From an uncultured Leucobacter sp. (GTDB lineage: Bacteria > Actinomycetota > Actinomycetes > Actinomycetales > Microbacteriaceae), in NCBI GenBank assembly GCA_937967375.1, contig CALCJF010000109.1:1-64000 (forward strand): DNA of 64,000 nucleotides, given 5' to 3'. A program made the position numbers and the translations under genes. The notes under the pieces were generated by a model, which ran no database searches, was not told where the DNA came from, and saw only the letters and a list, made by a program, of their open reading frames with translations. Of the stretch, positions 9,469 to 17,005 are shown in pieces (position 1 is the stretch's first letter; every line of letters begins with the position of its first letter).

Positions 9469-9514
9469 ACACGCAGGGGGTCGACTTCTTCGGAAGTCGG
9501 CCCCTTTCGCGTGT
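9469..9514. terminator. Bidirectional terminator between livJ-like gene and DUF2071-like gene
   Basis: A long stem: ACACGC (9469-9474) pairs with GCGTGT (9509-9514), GGGG with CCCC, and CGACTTC (9482-9488) with GAAGTCG (9493-9499) around a TTCG loop. It lies between two convergent genes and overlaps the very end of the minus-strand gene. U-tracts are short. Confidence 0.8.
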
Positions 9515-10206
9515 CAGCAAACCGCGGTCATAGTGAGTGGAAGGTTGCGCATGACGAGCGCGCCGTCGAGGGTCGCGACACCCGCAGGCATCGACTCGAA
9601 GAAAGTCGAGCGAATCTCTCGAACTTCAGCGCTCTGCATTGACCATTCTGATGCGGTGAGCGCAACCGGTTCGAGCGTGGTCTGATCGTGCCCCCGCGAC
9701 CAGCCGATGCGGCCGGCGCGAGTGAAGTCCGACGCCACCTGAAGCGAGGGAAACAGGGTGCTCTGCCAGTCGTCGCTCAACTGCACGTCGACATCGAGAC
9801 GCTGATCGCGCGAGCGCATGGACACCCGGTGCCGGTCATCGGTGTCGAGCGTTGTGAATCGAGCACGCCGGTGCACGCCTGGGAATGCTCGCCCGCCGAG
9901 CAGCACCGAGGGCAGCGACGAACTGTGGCGCTCGAAGATGAAGACTCCCTGCACGGTCCTGCCTTGCTCGTCCCACTCGACCGCGATGCGATGGGCGGCG
10001 TTCTCGGAGCGAATCCCGCCGAGCCGGTTTGACACCGGACTGACCCGCTCGAGCCCGACGAGGCAGACCCCAGCGACTGCCGAACCATCGACGAGTTGCG
10101 GCCGCAAGGTCTGGGGGAGCAGCGTGCTCGCATACTCGGCGTCGAGGCGGTAGTTGATCAGCAGCCTGCGTCGAAGATGCGCCTGCACCTCGGTGATCGG
10201 TCTCAT
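9514..10206 (-). CDS. DUF2071/acetoacetate decarboxylase-like protein
   Basis: The 230-residue protein starts MRPITEVQAHLRRRLLINYRLD. Its ATG overlaps the stop of the ArsR gene (ATGA), so the two are translationally coupled. The layout resembles the YqjF/DUF2071 family: an N-terminal FLNYRVD-like opening, TLLPQTLRPQLVDGSAVAGVCLVGL, and a C-terminal DHSWEM-like region here as TASEWSMQSAEVREI. The family is structurally related to acetoacetate decarboxylase but its function is unknown. Pairing with an ArsR regulator is frequent for such genes, perhaps for response to a reactive compound. The family call comes from recall of the opening motif. Confidence 0.6.
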   Translation of the reverse strand: MRPITEVQAHLRRRLLINYRLDAEYASTLLPQTLRPQLVDGSAVAGVCLVGLERVSPVSNRLGGIRSENAAHRIAVEWDEQGRTVQGVFIFERHSSSLPSVLLGGRAFPGVHRRARFTTLDTDDRHRVSMRSRDQRLDVDVQLSDDWQSTLFPSLQVASDFTRAGRIGWSRGHDQTTLEPVALTASEWSMQSAEVREIRSTFFESMPAGVATLDGALVMRNLPLTMTAVC

Positions 10207-10577
10207 GAGCGCGCCGCCTCGTCGAGGGTTGTGGCGGCTGCAGTTGCTTCGCCGGTCGCGACGGGTCGCTGCGTGCGACGCTTGCGCACCTCGCGCAGTA
10301 CGATCTGCTCGGGGCACACGCTCGAAAGAAAATCGCCCACCGACAGCGCGAGATTGCTGCTGACGAGAGAGTAATAGATGCGATTCGCATCTCGGCGCTC
10401 GCTCACGAGATCGGCCTCTCGAAGCACCCTGAGGTGTCGCGAGATCGTTGGGGCGGTGGCCTGAAACTTCGCCGCGATATCGCCGGCGGTGAGTTCGCCG
10501 TCTTTGAGGTCTTGCAGAATCTGGCGCCGCGTGGGGTGCGCGAGAGCCTCGAAGATGCTTGAGGTCTGATCTTTCAT
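10203..10577 (-). CDS. ArsR-family winged-helix repressor
   Basis: The 124-residue protein has a clear ArsR core: FEALAHPTRRQILQDLKDGELTAGDIAAKFQATAPTISRHLRVLREADLVSERRDANRIYYSL. The HTH recognition helix is TAPTISRHLRVL. There is no CxC metal site as in ArsR/SmtB metal sensors (the only Cys is in SSVCPEQI), so a non-metal ligand or partner control is more likely. The C-terminal 30 residues are a low-complexity Ala/Thr tail. A perfect palindrome lies 10 bp before its ATG, and the next gene is coupled to it. Confidence 0.88.
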   Translation of the reverse strand: MKDQTSSIFEALAHPTRRQILQDLKDGELTAGDIAAKFQATAPTISRHLRVLREADLVSERRDANRIYYSLVSSNLALSVGDFLSSVCPEQIVLREVRKRRTQRPVATGEATAAATTLDEAARS

Positions 10578-10586
10578 AGTTTTGAT

Positions 10587-10604
10587 ATTAGCACTATTGC
10601 TAAT
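10587..10604. promoter_or_regulatory. Palindromic operator of the ArsR gene
   Basis: A perfect ATTAGCA-CTAT-TGCTAAT palindrome with 7-bp arms in an AT-rich island within otherwise GC-rich sequence, just upstream of the ArsR start. The position and symmetry fit autorepression by an ArsR dimer. Confidence 0.72.
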
Positions 10605-10634
10605 TAGTAGAGTGGCAAATGTTCCGCGAAAGAA

Positions 10635-10660
10635 CGGGCCCCACCCGAAGGTGAGGCCCG
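10635..10660 (-). terminator. Terminator of the livHMGF operon
   Basis: The CGGGCC...GGCCCG hairpin continues with ACC/GGT around a CGAA loop. Read on the minus strand it follows the livF stop by about 28 bp and ends in TTCTTTC. It also insulates the ArsR promoter. Confidence 0.65.
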
Positions 10661-10687
10661 CCCGATTTCGCTGTCGCGCTGTGGAGG

Positions 10688-11470
10688 CTACGCCTGAGCG
10701 TTCTCCGCGCCCTGTGCGTCGTCTGAGTGTGCTGCCTCGACGTCCGCGGCAAGGGTGCCGAGATACAACTCGATCACCTTGGGGTCGTTCGCGAGCTCGC
10801 GACCCGGACCCTCGTATGCGTTGCGACCCTGATCAAGCACGTACGCACGATCACAGATCTGCAGACAACGACGCGCGTTCTGCTCGACCATGATGATCGT
10901 CACACCAGTCTTGTTGATCTGCCTCGTACGAATAAACGTCTCGTCCTGCCGCACCGGGGAAAGCCCCGCGGAAGGCTCATCGAGCAGCAACACCTTCGGA
11001 TCCATCATCAACGCACGCGCCATCGCGACCGACTGGCGTTCACCACCCGAAAGCGATCCCGCACGCTGCTTGCGCCGATCGGCCAACATGGGAAACAGCT
11101 CCCACATCTCAGCCACCCTGGTCTGGAACTCCTTCGGCTTCAAGAAAAGCCCCATCTGCAGGTTCTCCTCGATCGACAGCGACGGGAACACGTTGTTCGT
11201 CTGCGGCACGAACCCGACACCTTTGCGCACGAGCTGGTTGGTGTGCAGATTCGTGACGTCTTCACCGTCCAAACGCACCGCACCGTCCCGAATGTTCACC
11301 AACCCGAACAGGGCTTTCAGCAGTGTCGACTTCCCCGCACCGTTGGGGCCGATGATGCCGATCAACTCGCCCTGGTACGCCTCGAGGGTGCACCCGTTGA
11401 GAATGTTGATGCCGGGCAGATACCCCGCGGTGAGGTTGTCTGCCTGTACTACGAGCTTCGTGTCGTTCAT
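10688..11470 (-). CDS. livF: Branched-chain amino acid ABC transporter ATPase (LivF)
   Basis: The 260-residue ATPase has Walker A GPNGAGKST, Q-loop in VGFVPQTNNVFPSLSIEENLQMG, signature SLSGGERQ, Walker B VLLLDEPSAGLSP and H-loop position EQN (IMVEQNARR), the His-less VEQN form usual for LivF. The VPQTNNVFP text is a LivF hallmark and separates it from LivG. The C-terminus has an extra acidic Ala-rich tail of about 20 residues. Its ATG overlaps the livG stop (ATGA). It is the last gene of livHMGF and ends before a hairpin. Confidence 0.93.
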   Translation of the reverse strand: MNDTKLVVQADNLTAGYLPGINILNGCTLEAYQGELIGIIGPNGAGKSTLLKALFGLVNIRDGAVRLDGEDVTNLHTNQLVRKGVGFVPQTNNVFPSLSIEENLQMGLFLKPKEFQTRVAEMWELFPMLADRRKQRAGSLSGGERQSVAMARALMMDPKVLLLDEPSAGLSPVRQDETFIRTRQINKTGVTIIMVEQNARRCLQICDRAYVLDQGRNAYEGPGRELANDPKVIELYLGTLAADVEAAHSDDAQGAENAQA

Positions 11471-12459
11471 CGAGTCTCCTCCTCGATCTCGTCAGCGATT
11501 TCAGTGGCGATCGCACGCATGAACCCGGTATTGATCGCGTCGTCGTCACCGAGATCCTTGTCGTGGTGCGCACCCAGGTAGGCGTCGACCACCGCCTGGC
11601 TCGTCATCACCTCTTCGGGCAGCCCCTCGGCGATCACCTCGCCCTGCGCCATGACCACGACCCAGTCGCTGATGTGTCGCACCATGTGCATATCGTGCTC
11701 AACGAACAGCACCGTCGTGCCCTCGTCCCTGAGCGCCTGAATGTGATCGAGCAGGCTCTGGGTCAGTGCCGGGTTCACACCGGCCATTGGCTCGTCGAGC
11801 ATGATCATCGCGGGGTTCGACATGAGCGCGCGAGCCATCTCGAGCAGCTTCTTCTGCCCGCCCGAGAGATCGCCCGCCATGTCTTTGCTCTTCGCGTCGA
11901 GCTTGAACCGCGTCAGCAGCTCTTTCGCGCGCTCCACGTTCTCACGCTCGCGTGCCTGCCAGAGCGGCGGGATCAGGCCGACGAAGATGTTCTCGCCCGG
12001 CTGGTTGTTCGCCCCGATCAGCATGTTCTCGAGCACCGTCATGCGCGACAGTGCTTTCGTGAGCTGGAAGGTGCGCACCATGCCCGCGCGGGCCGCTTGT
12101 GACGCGCCGGTACGGCGCAGATCCTTTCCGTTGAACGACCACTTCGCGTCGCCGCCACCGATCAGTTTCTGCGCGTTCGAGGGCTGATCGAAACCGGTGA
12201 TCAGGTTGAAGAACGTGGTCTTGCCGGCACCGTTGGGTCCGATCAACGCGGTGATCGCCCCGCGTGGCACCTCGAGGTGTGCCACGTTGACCGCGGTCAT
12301 ACCGCCGAAGCGGCGCTCGATGCGATCGACAGTGAGGATGGGGTCGCGCTTCGCGACACCGGGCACCTGCGCAAGCGTGCGAAGCTCTGCGCGTAGCGCT
12401 TCGCGGTCGTAGGGATAGCCCTCGATCGGGGCATTGCTTCGGATTGCTGCATCAGACAT
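11467..12459 (-). CDS. livG: Branched-chain amino acid ABC transporter ATPase (LivG)
   Basis: The 330-residue product starts at 12459 (MSDAAIRSNAP), overlapping livM by 8 bp. Walker A GPNGAGKTT is at residues 74-82, followed by the long LivG insertion with VRTFQLTKALSRMTVLENM, signature DLSGGQKKL, Walker B IMLDEPMAGVNP and H-loop VEHDMHMV. It is longer than typical LivG (about 255) because of an N-terminal extension of about 40 residues and a C-terminal acidic tail of about 45. It pairs with LivF as the energising half of the importer. Confidence 0.93.
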   Translation of the reverse strand: MSDAAIRSNAPIEGYPYDREALRAELRTLAQVPGVAKRDPILTVDRIERRFGGMTAVNVAHLEVPRGAITALIGPNGAGKTTFFNLITGFDQPSNAQKLIGGGDAKWSFNGKDLRRTGASQAARAGMVRTFQLTKALSRMTVLENMLIGANNQPGENIFVGLIPPLWQARERENVERAKELLTRFKLDAKSKDMAGDLSGGQKKLLEMARALMSNPAMIMLDEPMAGVNPALTQSLLDHIQALRDEGTTVLFVEHDMHMVRHISDWVVVMAQGEVIAEGLPEEVMTSQAVVDAYLGAHHDKDLGDDDAINTGFMRAIATEIADEIEEETR

Positions 12460-13441
12460 TGAACGACAGCTCCTTCTTGTTACCGAGCACACCTTGCGGT
12501 CTGAACACCACCAACAGAATCAGCGAGACGCCGATAAGCACCCACGCCAGCTGTTCTGTTTGCTGCGTGTTCAGCAGCGAAGACGGGATGAACTCGCCGG
12601 CGAGGCTCGTGAGCAGCAGACGCACGACGAAGAACAGGATGCTGCCGAGCAGCGGGCCGAAGATGGTTGCGGCCCCGCCGAGCAGCACGATCATCCAGAG
12701 GTTGAAGGTCATGGGACGACCCATCGAGTCCGGCTGCATCGCGGCGGGCAGCGCCATCACGATGCCGCCGAATGCGCCCATGATGCCGCCGAGGATCAGC
12801 GCCTGCAACTTGTAGGCGTACGAGCTCTTGCCGAGGCTGCGCACGGCGTCTTCGTCTTCGCGGATGCCTTTGAGCACGCGGCCCCAGGGGCTTCGAATGA
12901 GCAGCCAGGTGATGATCAGGAAGAGCGCCACGAGGCCCCAGGCAACGATCCTCGTCCACCAGTCATCGACGCCGGTGTTGGCGTAGGTGATGCCGAGAAT
13001 CGTGGTCTTGCCGTCTGGCAGGGGAGAGAGCTCGGTGAACACCGGGCGGTACTTGTTGCCCGCGATTCCGCTGGGGCCACCGGTGATGTCTTGCAGCACC
13101 GCGAGCTTGACCACCATGCGGATTACCTCGGCGGCTGCGATCGTGACGATTGCGAGGTAGTCGCCGCGCAACTTCAGCGTGGGAATACCAAGGATGATCG
13201 CGAAGACGATGGCAGCGCCGACAGCGACGGCGATGGCGGGCCAGAAGCCGAGCCCGAAGTACGATACCGAGACGCCGAAGCCGTATGCGCCGACGAGCAT
13301 GAAGCCTGCCTGGCCCATGTTCATGAGGCCGGTGAAGCCGAAGTGTACGTTGAGGCCGATCGCGGCAAGCACGAAGGCAGCCGTGGTCGGGGCGATAGCG
13401 ATCTGCAGAATGCTCTGCAAGAGTTCGAACCAGAAATTCAT
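12452..13441 (-). CDS. livM: Branched-chain amino acid ABC transporter permease (LivM)
   Basis: The 329-residue polytopic membrane protein of the BPD_transp_2 family has GLNVHFGFTGLMNMGQAGFMLVGAYGF near the N-terminus, the LRGDYLAIVTIAAAEVIR coupling region, and VLKGIREDEDAVRSLGKSSYAYKLQALILGG. The end carries VVFRPQGVLGNKKEL, typical for LivM. A 70-residue extracytoplasmic insertion (residues about 115-160, GPSGIAGNKYRPVF) is normal for the family. The gene lies 9 bp downstream of livH. Confidence 0.92.
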   Translation of the reverse strand: MNFWFELLQSILQIAIAPTTAAFVLAAIGLNVHFGFTGLMNMGQAGFMLVGAYGFGVSVSYFGLGFWPAIAVAVGAAIVFAIILGIPTLKLRGDYLAIVTIAAAEVIRMVVKLAVLQDITGGPSGIAGNKYRPVFTELSPLPDGKTTILGITYANTGVDDWWTRIVAWGLVALFLIITWLLIRSPWGRVLKGIREDEDAVRSLGKSSYAYKLQALILGGIMGAFGGIVMALPAAMQPDSMGRPMTFNLWMIVLLGGAATIFGPLLGSILFFVVRLLLTSLAGEFIPSSLLNTQQTEQLAWVLIGVSLILLVVFRPQGVLGNKKELSFNV

Positions 13442-13450
13442 GATGTGCTC

Positions 13451-14818
13451 CTAGCCGATCCGCTCTTTGCGGCCAAAGATGCCCTGCGGTCTGACGAGCA
13501 GGATGAGAATGAGAAGAAGCAGCGCGGTCGCGTACTTGAGGTCGCCGGGCAGCCAGATGTTGGTCAGCTCAACCATCATGCCGATGAGCATCGAGCCGAT
13601 GAAGGCGCCGAACGCAGTGCCGAGGCCGCCGAGAGTCACCGCAGCGAAGAACATCAGCAGCAGCTGGCCACCGGTGAACCAGTTGAGGCCGTTGAAGACA
13701 AGGCCGAGGAAGACGCCGGCGAGGCCGGCGAGGCCGGCGCCGATGATCCAGACGATATTGATCACTCGATCCACGTCGATGCCCGAAGCGCGGGCGAGTG
13801 CCGGGTTGTCGCTAATCGCCCTCGTCGCACGGCCGAAGCGCGTGTACATAAGACCGAGCCCGACGCCGATGATCGCGAGCAGTGAGATGCCCATAGCTAT
13901 GAACGACTGCACCGTGAGCGTGACGCCGAAGAACGTCCATGTCGCCGGCGTCGACTTGTCGATGCGGATGACGCCTGAACCCCAGAAGAACTGGAACAGG
14001 TACTGCATCGTGATCGAGAGGCCGATCGAGACGATCATGAGCTGCATCAGGCCGAGCCGCTTCTTGCGCAGCGGCTTCCAGAGCACTTTGTCTTGGGCCC
14101 AACCGAATGCGGCCGACACGACGACTGCGAGCAGGCCTGAAAGCCAGAGGTTGCCGGTGATGCCCATGAACGTGGCCGCGAGCAGCCCGCCGAGGGTCAC
14201 CATCTCGCCGTGTGCGAAGTTCGAGAGCCCGGTCGTTCCGAAGATCAGCGACAGGCCGAGCGAAGCGAGCGAGATCAGCAGGCCCATTCTGAGGCCCGAG
14301 ACGAACTGCTGCCAGAATCTGGGCCAGCTGAACGAGTTTGCCGAACTGCTTGATGCACTCGAGCCTTTGTCGGTCGAGGGGGCCTTGCCGCCCGAAGCCT
14401 CGGCCTCGTTATCGGTCAGAGGAAACAGCGCGCTTGCCTGATTGTTGAGTTGAGCCTCGACTTCGCGGCTATCAGCACTCTTGAAGAACTGCCCCTCGGG
14501 CAGGCTGCTCTTGTCAACCGACACCGTGTAGGTGCCCGGCTTGGTGACAGGGAAGGCCCAGCGGCCTTCGGCATCGGTCTCGACACTCTGCGAGTCGCCG
14601 TCGCCTTTGAGCGTCAGCTTGATGCCGACAGCGGGGTCGCCCGCGCTGGTCTTGATGACGCCCTGCACGCAACCTGTTGTCGCGTCTGGCGTGCACTCGA
14701 CCGCGTGGGCGGGCGAAGCGGTGAAGACGCCCATGAACAGGGCGAGGAGCAAAGCGAGTAGTAAAGCGACGCCGAGTGGGCGTTTGGTGCTTACCGTTAT
14801 GGCCGTTGTACGGGTCAC
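13451..14818 (-). CDS. livH: LivH permease with an N-terminal signal peptide and extracytoplasmic beta-sandwich domain
   Basis: The GTG at 14818 is chosen because GGAGG lies 4 bp upstream; an in-frame ATG 36 bp earlier lacks an SD. The product has 455 residues, against about 290-300 for ordinary LivH. Residues 1-39 form a signal peptide ending SPAHA. Residues 40-130 look like a carboxypeptidase-regulatory/Cna-B-like beta domain (GCVQGVIKTSAGDPAVGIKLTL, TDAEGRWAFPVTKPGTYTVSV). A Ser-rich linker follows, then a normal LivH core (GLSNFAHGEMVTLGGL, IGLSITMQYLFQF, RAISDNPALARASGID, VRPQGIFGRKERIG). It is the first gene of livHMGF. Confidence 0.9.
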   Translation of the reverse strand: MTRTTAITVSTKRPLGVALLLALLLALFMGVFTASPAHAVECTPDATTGCVQGVIKTSAGDPAVGIKLTLKGDGDSQSVETDAEGRWAFPVTKPGTYTVSVDKSSLPEGQFFKSADSREVEAQLNNQASALFPLTDNEAEASGGKAPSTDKGSSASSSSANSFSWPRFWQQFVSGLRMGLLISLASLGLSLIFGTTGLSNFAHGEMVTLGGLLAATFMGITGNLWLSGLLAVVVSAAFGWAQDKVLWKPLRKKRLGLMQLMIVSIGLSITMQYLFQFFWGSGVIRIDKSTPATWTFFGVTLTVQSFIAMGISLLAIIGVGLGLMYTRFGRATRAISDNPALARASGIDVDRVINIVWIIGAGLAGLAGVFLGLVFNGLNWFTGGQLLLMFFAAVTLGGLGTAFGAFIGSMLIGMMVELTNIWLPGDLKYATALLLLILILLVRPQGIFGRKERIG

Positions 14819-15019
14819 GGTACCTCCAGGAATTTCGCCCGGGGGCCTCATTGCCCCGGCGCTTGAACGTCTTGATCGTAGCGGAGTCTGAGAGTGCGGT
14901 GTGCCAATACCGACGTTTTGCATGTGGTTCGTGACCAAACCATGATCAATTCTTGAGGTTGTAAGCAACTGTGCAAAAGATTGTTTGAGGGGGCGCGGGG
15001 TCGGCGGCGCCGAGCCCCC

Positions 15020-15025
15020 TACACT
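15020..15025 (+). promoter_or_regulatory. -10 box of ftsY (probable leaderless start)
   Basis: TACACT ends 7 bp before the ftsY ATG, so transcription would start at or next to the start codon. A GGAGG is present but only 1-2 bp from the ATG, too close for normal use. Confidence 0.45.
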
Positions 15026-15032
15026 TGGAGGC

Positions 15033-15911
15033 ATGGCTGAGCGTTCCTGGTCGTTGTCAAATGTGTTCCGAAACGTCTTCGGCGGCGGCAGTGAGCCGAT
15101 TTCTGAGGAGACCTGGGATGATCTCGAGACGGCGCTGCTCGGCGCTGATTTCGGCCCGGACCTCACCGACGCAATTCTCGAGCAGCTGCGCGAAGACGTT
15201 GAGCGTCACCGGGTCACCGAAGTCAAAGAGTTGCGGCGCATGCTTCGTGAGCTTCTTGAAGAGAAGCTGGCCGCTTTCGATCCGACCCTGACGCTGTCGG
15301 AACGCCCGGCGGTGATCCTCGTCGTCGGCGTGAACGGCGTCGGCAAAACTACGACGATCGGCAAATTCGCAAACTACCTGCGCAGTTTCGACAAGAGGGT
15401 GCTCGTTGGCGCGGCCGACACCTTTCGGGCCGCAGCGGTCGAGCAACTTGCCACGTGGGCGACCCGAGCTGGCGCCGACATCGTAAAACCGCAGCAGCAG
15501 GGCCAAGATCCCGCCTCGGTCGCGTTTCAGACGGTCGAGCGCGCCAAATCGGGTAACTACGACATCGCGATCGTAGACACGGCCGGGCGCCTGCAGACCA
15601 AGGGTGGTCTCATGGATGAGCTCACGAAGGTGCGACGGGTCATCGAGAAGCAAGCCCCCATTGCCGAGGTGCTGCTCGTGCTCGACGCGACGACCGGGCA
15701 GAACGGTCTTGCTCAAGCAGAGGCGTTCATCGAGCACGCAGGCGTCACTGGGCTGGTGCTCACGAAGCTCGATGGCTCGGCCAAGGGCGGCTTTGTACTC
15801 GCAGTGCAACAGAAAACGGGTCTGCCGATCAAACTCATCGGCCAGGGCGAGGGCATTGGCGATCTCACGGGCTTCACGCCGCACGTCTTTGCTGCCCAGC
15901 TCGTCGGCTAA
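15033..15911 (+). CDS. ftsY: Signal recognition particle receptor FtsY
   Basis: The 292-residue NG-domain GTPase receives the SRP-ribosome complex at the membrane. The N domain is at residues 20-85; G1 VGVNGVGKTTT is at 99-108; the SRP-family insertion DTFRAAAVEQLATWA, DTAGRLQTKGGLMDEL, TKLDGSAKGG and GQGEGIGDL follow in order. The acidic A domain of E. coli FtsY is absent; instead a short Ser/Phe-rich leader (MAERSWSLSNVFRNVFGGG) could act as the amphipathic membrane helix. ffh lies 1.9 kb downstream. Confidence 0.97.
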   Translation: MAERSWSLSNVFRNVFGGGSEPISEETWDDLETALLGADFGPDLTDAILEQLREDVERHRVTEVKELRRMLRELLEEKLAAFDPTLTLSERPAVILVVGVNGVGKTTTIGKFANYLRSFDKRVLVGAADTFRAAAVEQLATWATRAGADIVKPQQQGQDPASVAFQTVERAKSGNYDIAIVDTAGRLQTKGGLMDELTKVRRVIEKQAPIAEVLLVLDATTGQNGLAQAEAFIEHAGVTGLVLTKLDGSAKGGFVLAVQQKTGLPIKLIGQGEGIGDLTGFTPHVFAAQLVG

Positions 15912-16131
15912 AGCAGCCGAGCCAGTCGGCTGAACCGAGTCCGCCGAGCAGACTGCCAGTTCTGCCGAAGAATCTGCGGCGATGCACCTTACGCTCTCGC
16001 TCTCGGCGAAATCTCCAGCCATTCGGGCCAAAAGAGAGTGGACCAGAGGTAGGCCCTGACGGCCGAGCCAGAAGCGCGACCGCCGAGCCGAATCATCGCC
16101 CCATGCGGCAGTATTCGAGAAAGGCAGTGCA
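15912..16131. other. Gene-free 220-bp gap after ftsY
   Basis: A short hairpin AGCCGA-GCCAG-TCGGCT (15915-15931) follows ftsY and may be a weak terminator. GCCGAGC occurs four times across the gap. One frame reads Ala/Glu/Ser-rich for about 15 codons, but no start or SD supports a gene. Confidence 0.4.
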
Positions 16132-16980
16132 TTGCAGAACCTCACCGTACTGGGAACCGGAGTGCTCGGTTCGCAGATCATCTTTCAGGCGGCATACGCG
16201 GGCAAGAACGTGGTCGCCTACGATCTCTCAGATGAGATCCTCGAGAAGCTCACGGATCGTTGGGAGTATCTGAAGGCGGCCTACCGTCGCGATATTGCAG
16301 ACGCGACCGAGCAGCGGCTCGATGACGCAGTGTCGAGGATCCGCGCGACCTCAGATCTTGCTAGCGCGCTGAGCGACGCCGACATCGTGATCGAGGCAGT
16401 TCCCGAGCGCCTCGATATCAAGCAGCAGACCTGGGAGCGGGTCGGCGAGCTCGCGCCAGAGAAGACCATTTTCTGTACGAACTCCTCGACCCTGCTGCCG
16501 AGCGATATCGCGCCTTTCACGGGACGGCCAGAGAAGTTTCTCGCCCTGCACTTCGCGAATGAGGTCTGGAAGTTCAATACGGGCGAGGTGATGGGTCACG
16601 CCGGCACTGACCCAGAAGCGTTCGAACAGGTTGCTGAGTTCGCCGAGCAGATCGGCATGGTTCCGATCCGCGTGCACAAGGAGCAGCCGGGGTACGTGCT
16701 CAACTCCCTGCTGGTGCCCCTGCTGAACGCCGCATCGGCGCTCTTCGTCAAGGGTGTCGCCTCACCAGAAGACATCGACAAGACATGGCGCATTGCGACG
16801 GGTGCACCGTCGGGCCCGTTCCAAATCTATGACGTGGTCGGCATGATGACTCCCTATAACCTGAGCAAAGACAGCGCCGACCCAGTGCAACGCGAGTTCG
16901 CCGAGATCCTCAAGCGCGATTACATCGACAAGGGCTACCTGGGCAAGGGGTCGGGGCGCGGTTTCTACGACTATCGCTGA
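16132..16980 (+). CDS. 3-hydroxyacyl-CoA dehydrogenase family protein
   Basis: The 282-residue protein starts at TTG 16132 after GAAAGG; no ATG or GTG in frame keeps the Rossmann motif. The NAD site is VLGTGVLGSQ (residues 6-15) with Asp30 ending the second strand, so NAD is the likely cofactor. Family landmarks follow: EAVPERLDIKQ, the catalytic region TNSSTLLPSDIA, LHFANEVWKF in place of the usual HFFNP, GYVLNSLL, and a C-terminal GKGSGRGFYDY. It would oxidise a 3-hydroxyacyl-CoA such as 3-hydroxybutyryl-CoA, or a 3-hydroxy acid. No other beta-oxidation gene is adjacent. Confidence 0.85.
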   Translation: MQNLTVLGTGVLGSQIIFQAAYAGKNVVAYDLSDEILEKLTDRWEYLKAAYRRDIADATEQRLDDAVSRIRATSDLASALSDADIVIEAVPERLDIKQQTWERVGELAPEKTIFCTNSSTLLPSDIAPFTGRPEKFLALHFANEVWKFNTGEVMGHAGTDPEAFEQVAEFAEQIGMVPIRVHKEQPGYVLNSLLVPLLNAASALFVKGVASPEDIDKTWRIATGAPSGPFQIYDVVGMMTPYNLSKDSADPVQREFAEILKRDYIDKGYLGKGSGRGFYDYR

Positions 16981-17005
16981 TTCTCGCGGGCCCTGGGGCG
17001 CCGCC

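Noticed and set aside
12434..13885. A 483-codon open frame on the plus strand, very rich in Glu, Asp, His and Ala
   Set aside because: It lies wholly opposite livM and livH, whose membrane-protein motifs are unmistakable. High-GC codon bias creates such antisense frames.
14819..15166. Longer livH start giving 571 residues
   Set aside because: The extra part overlaps the ftsY promoter and coding start and has no SD; GTG 14818 has GGAGG at proper spacing.
15057..16181. A 374-codon minus-strand frame over ftsY
   Set aside because: It is opposite FtsY G-motifs and crosses a gap; no SD, promoter or family.
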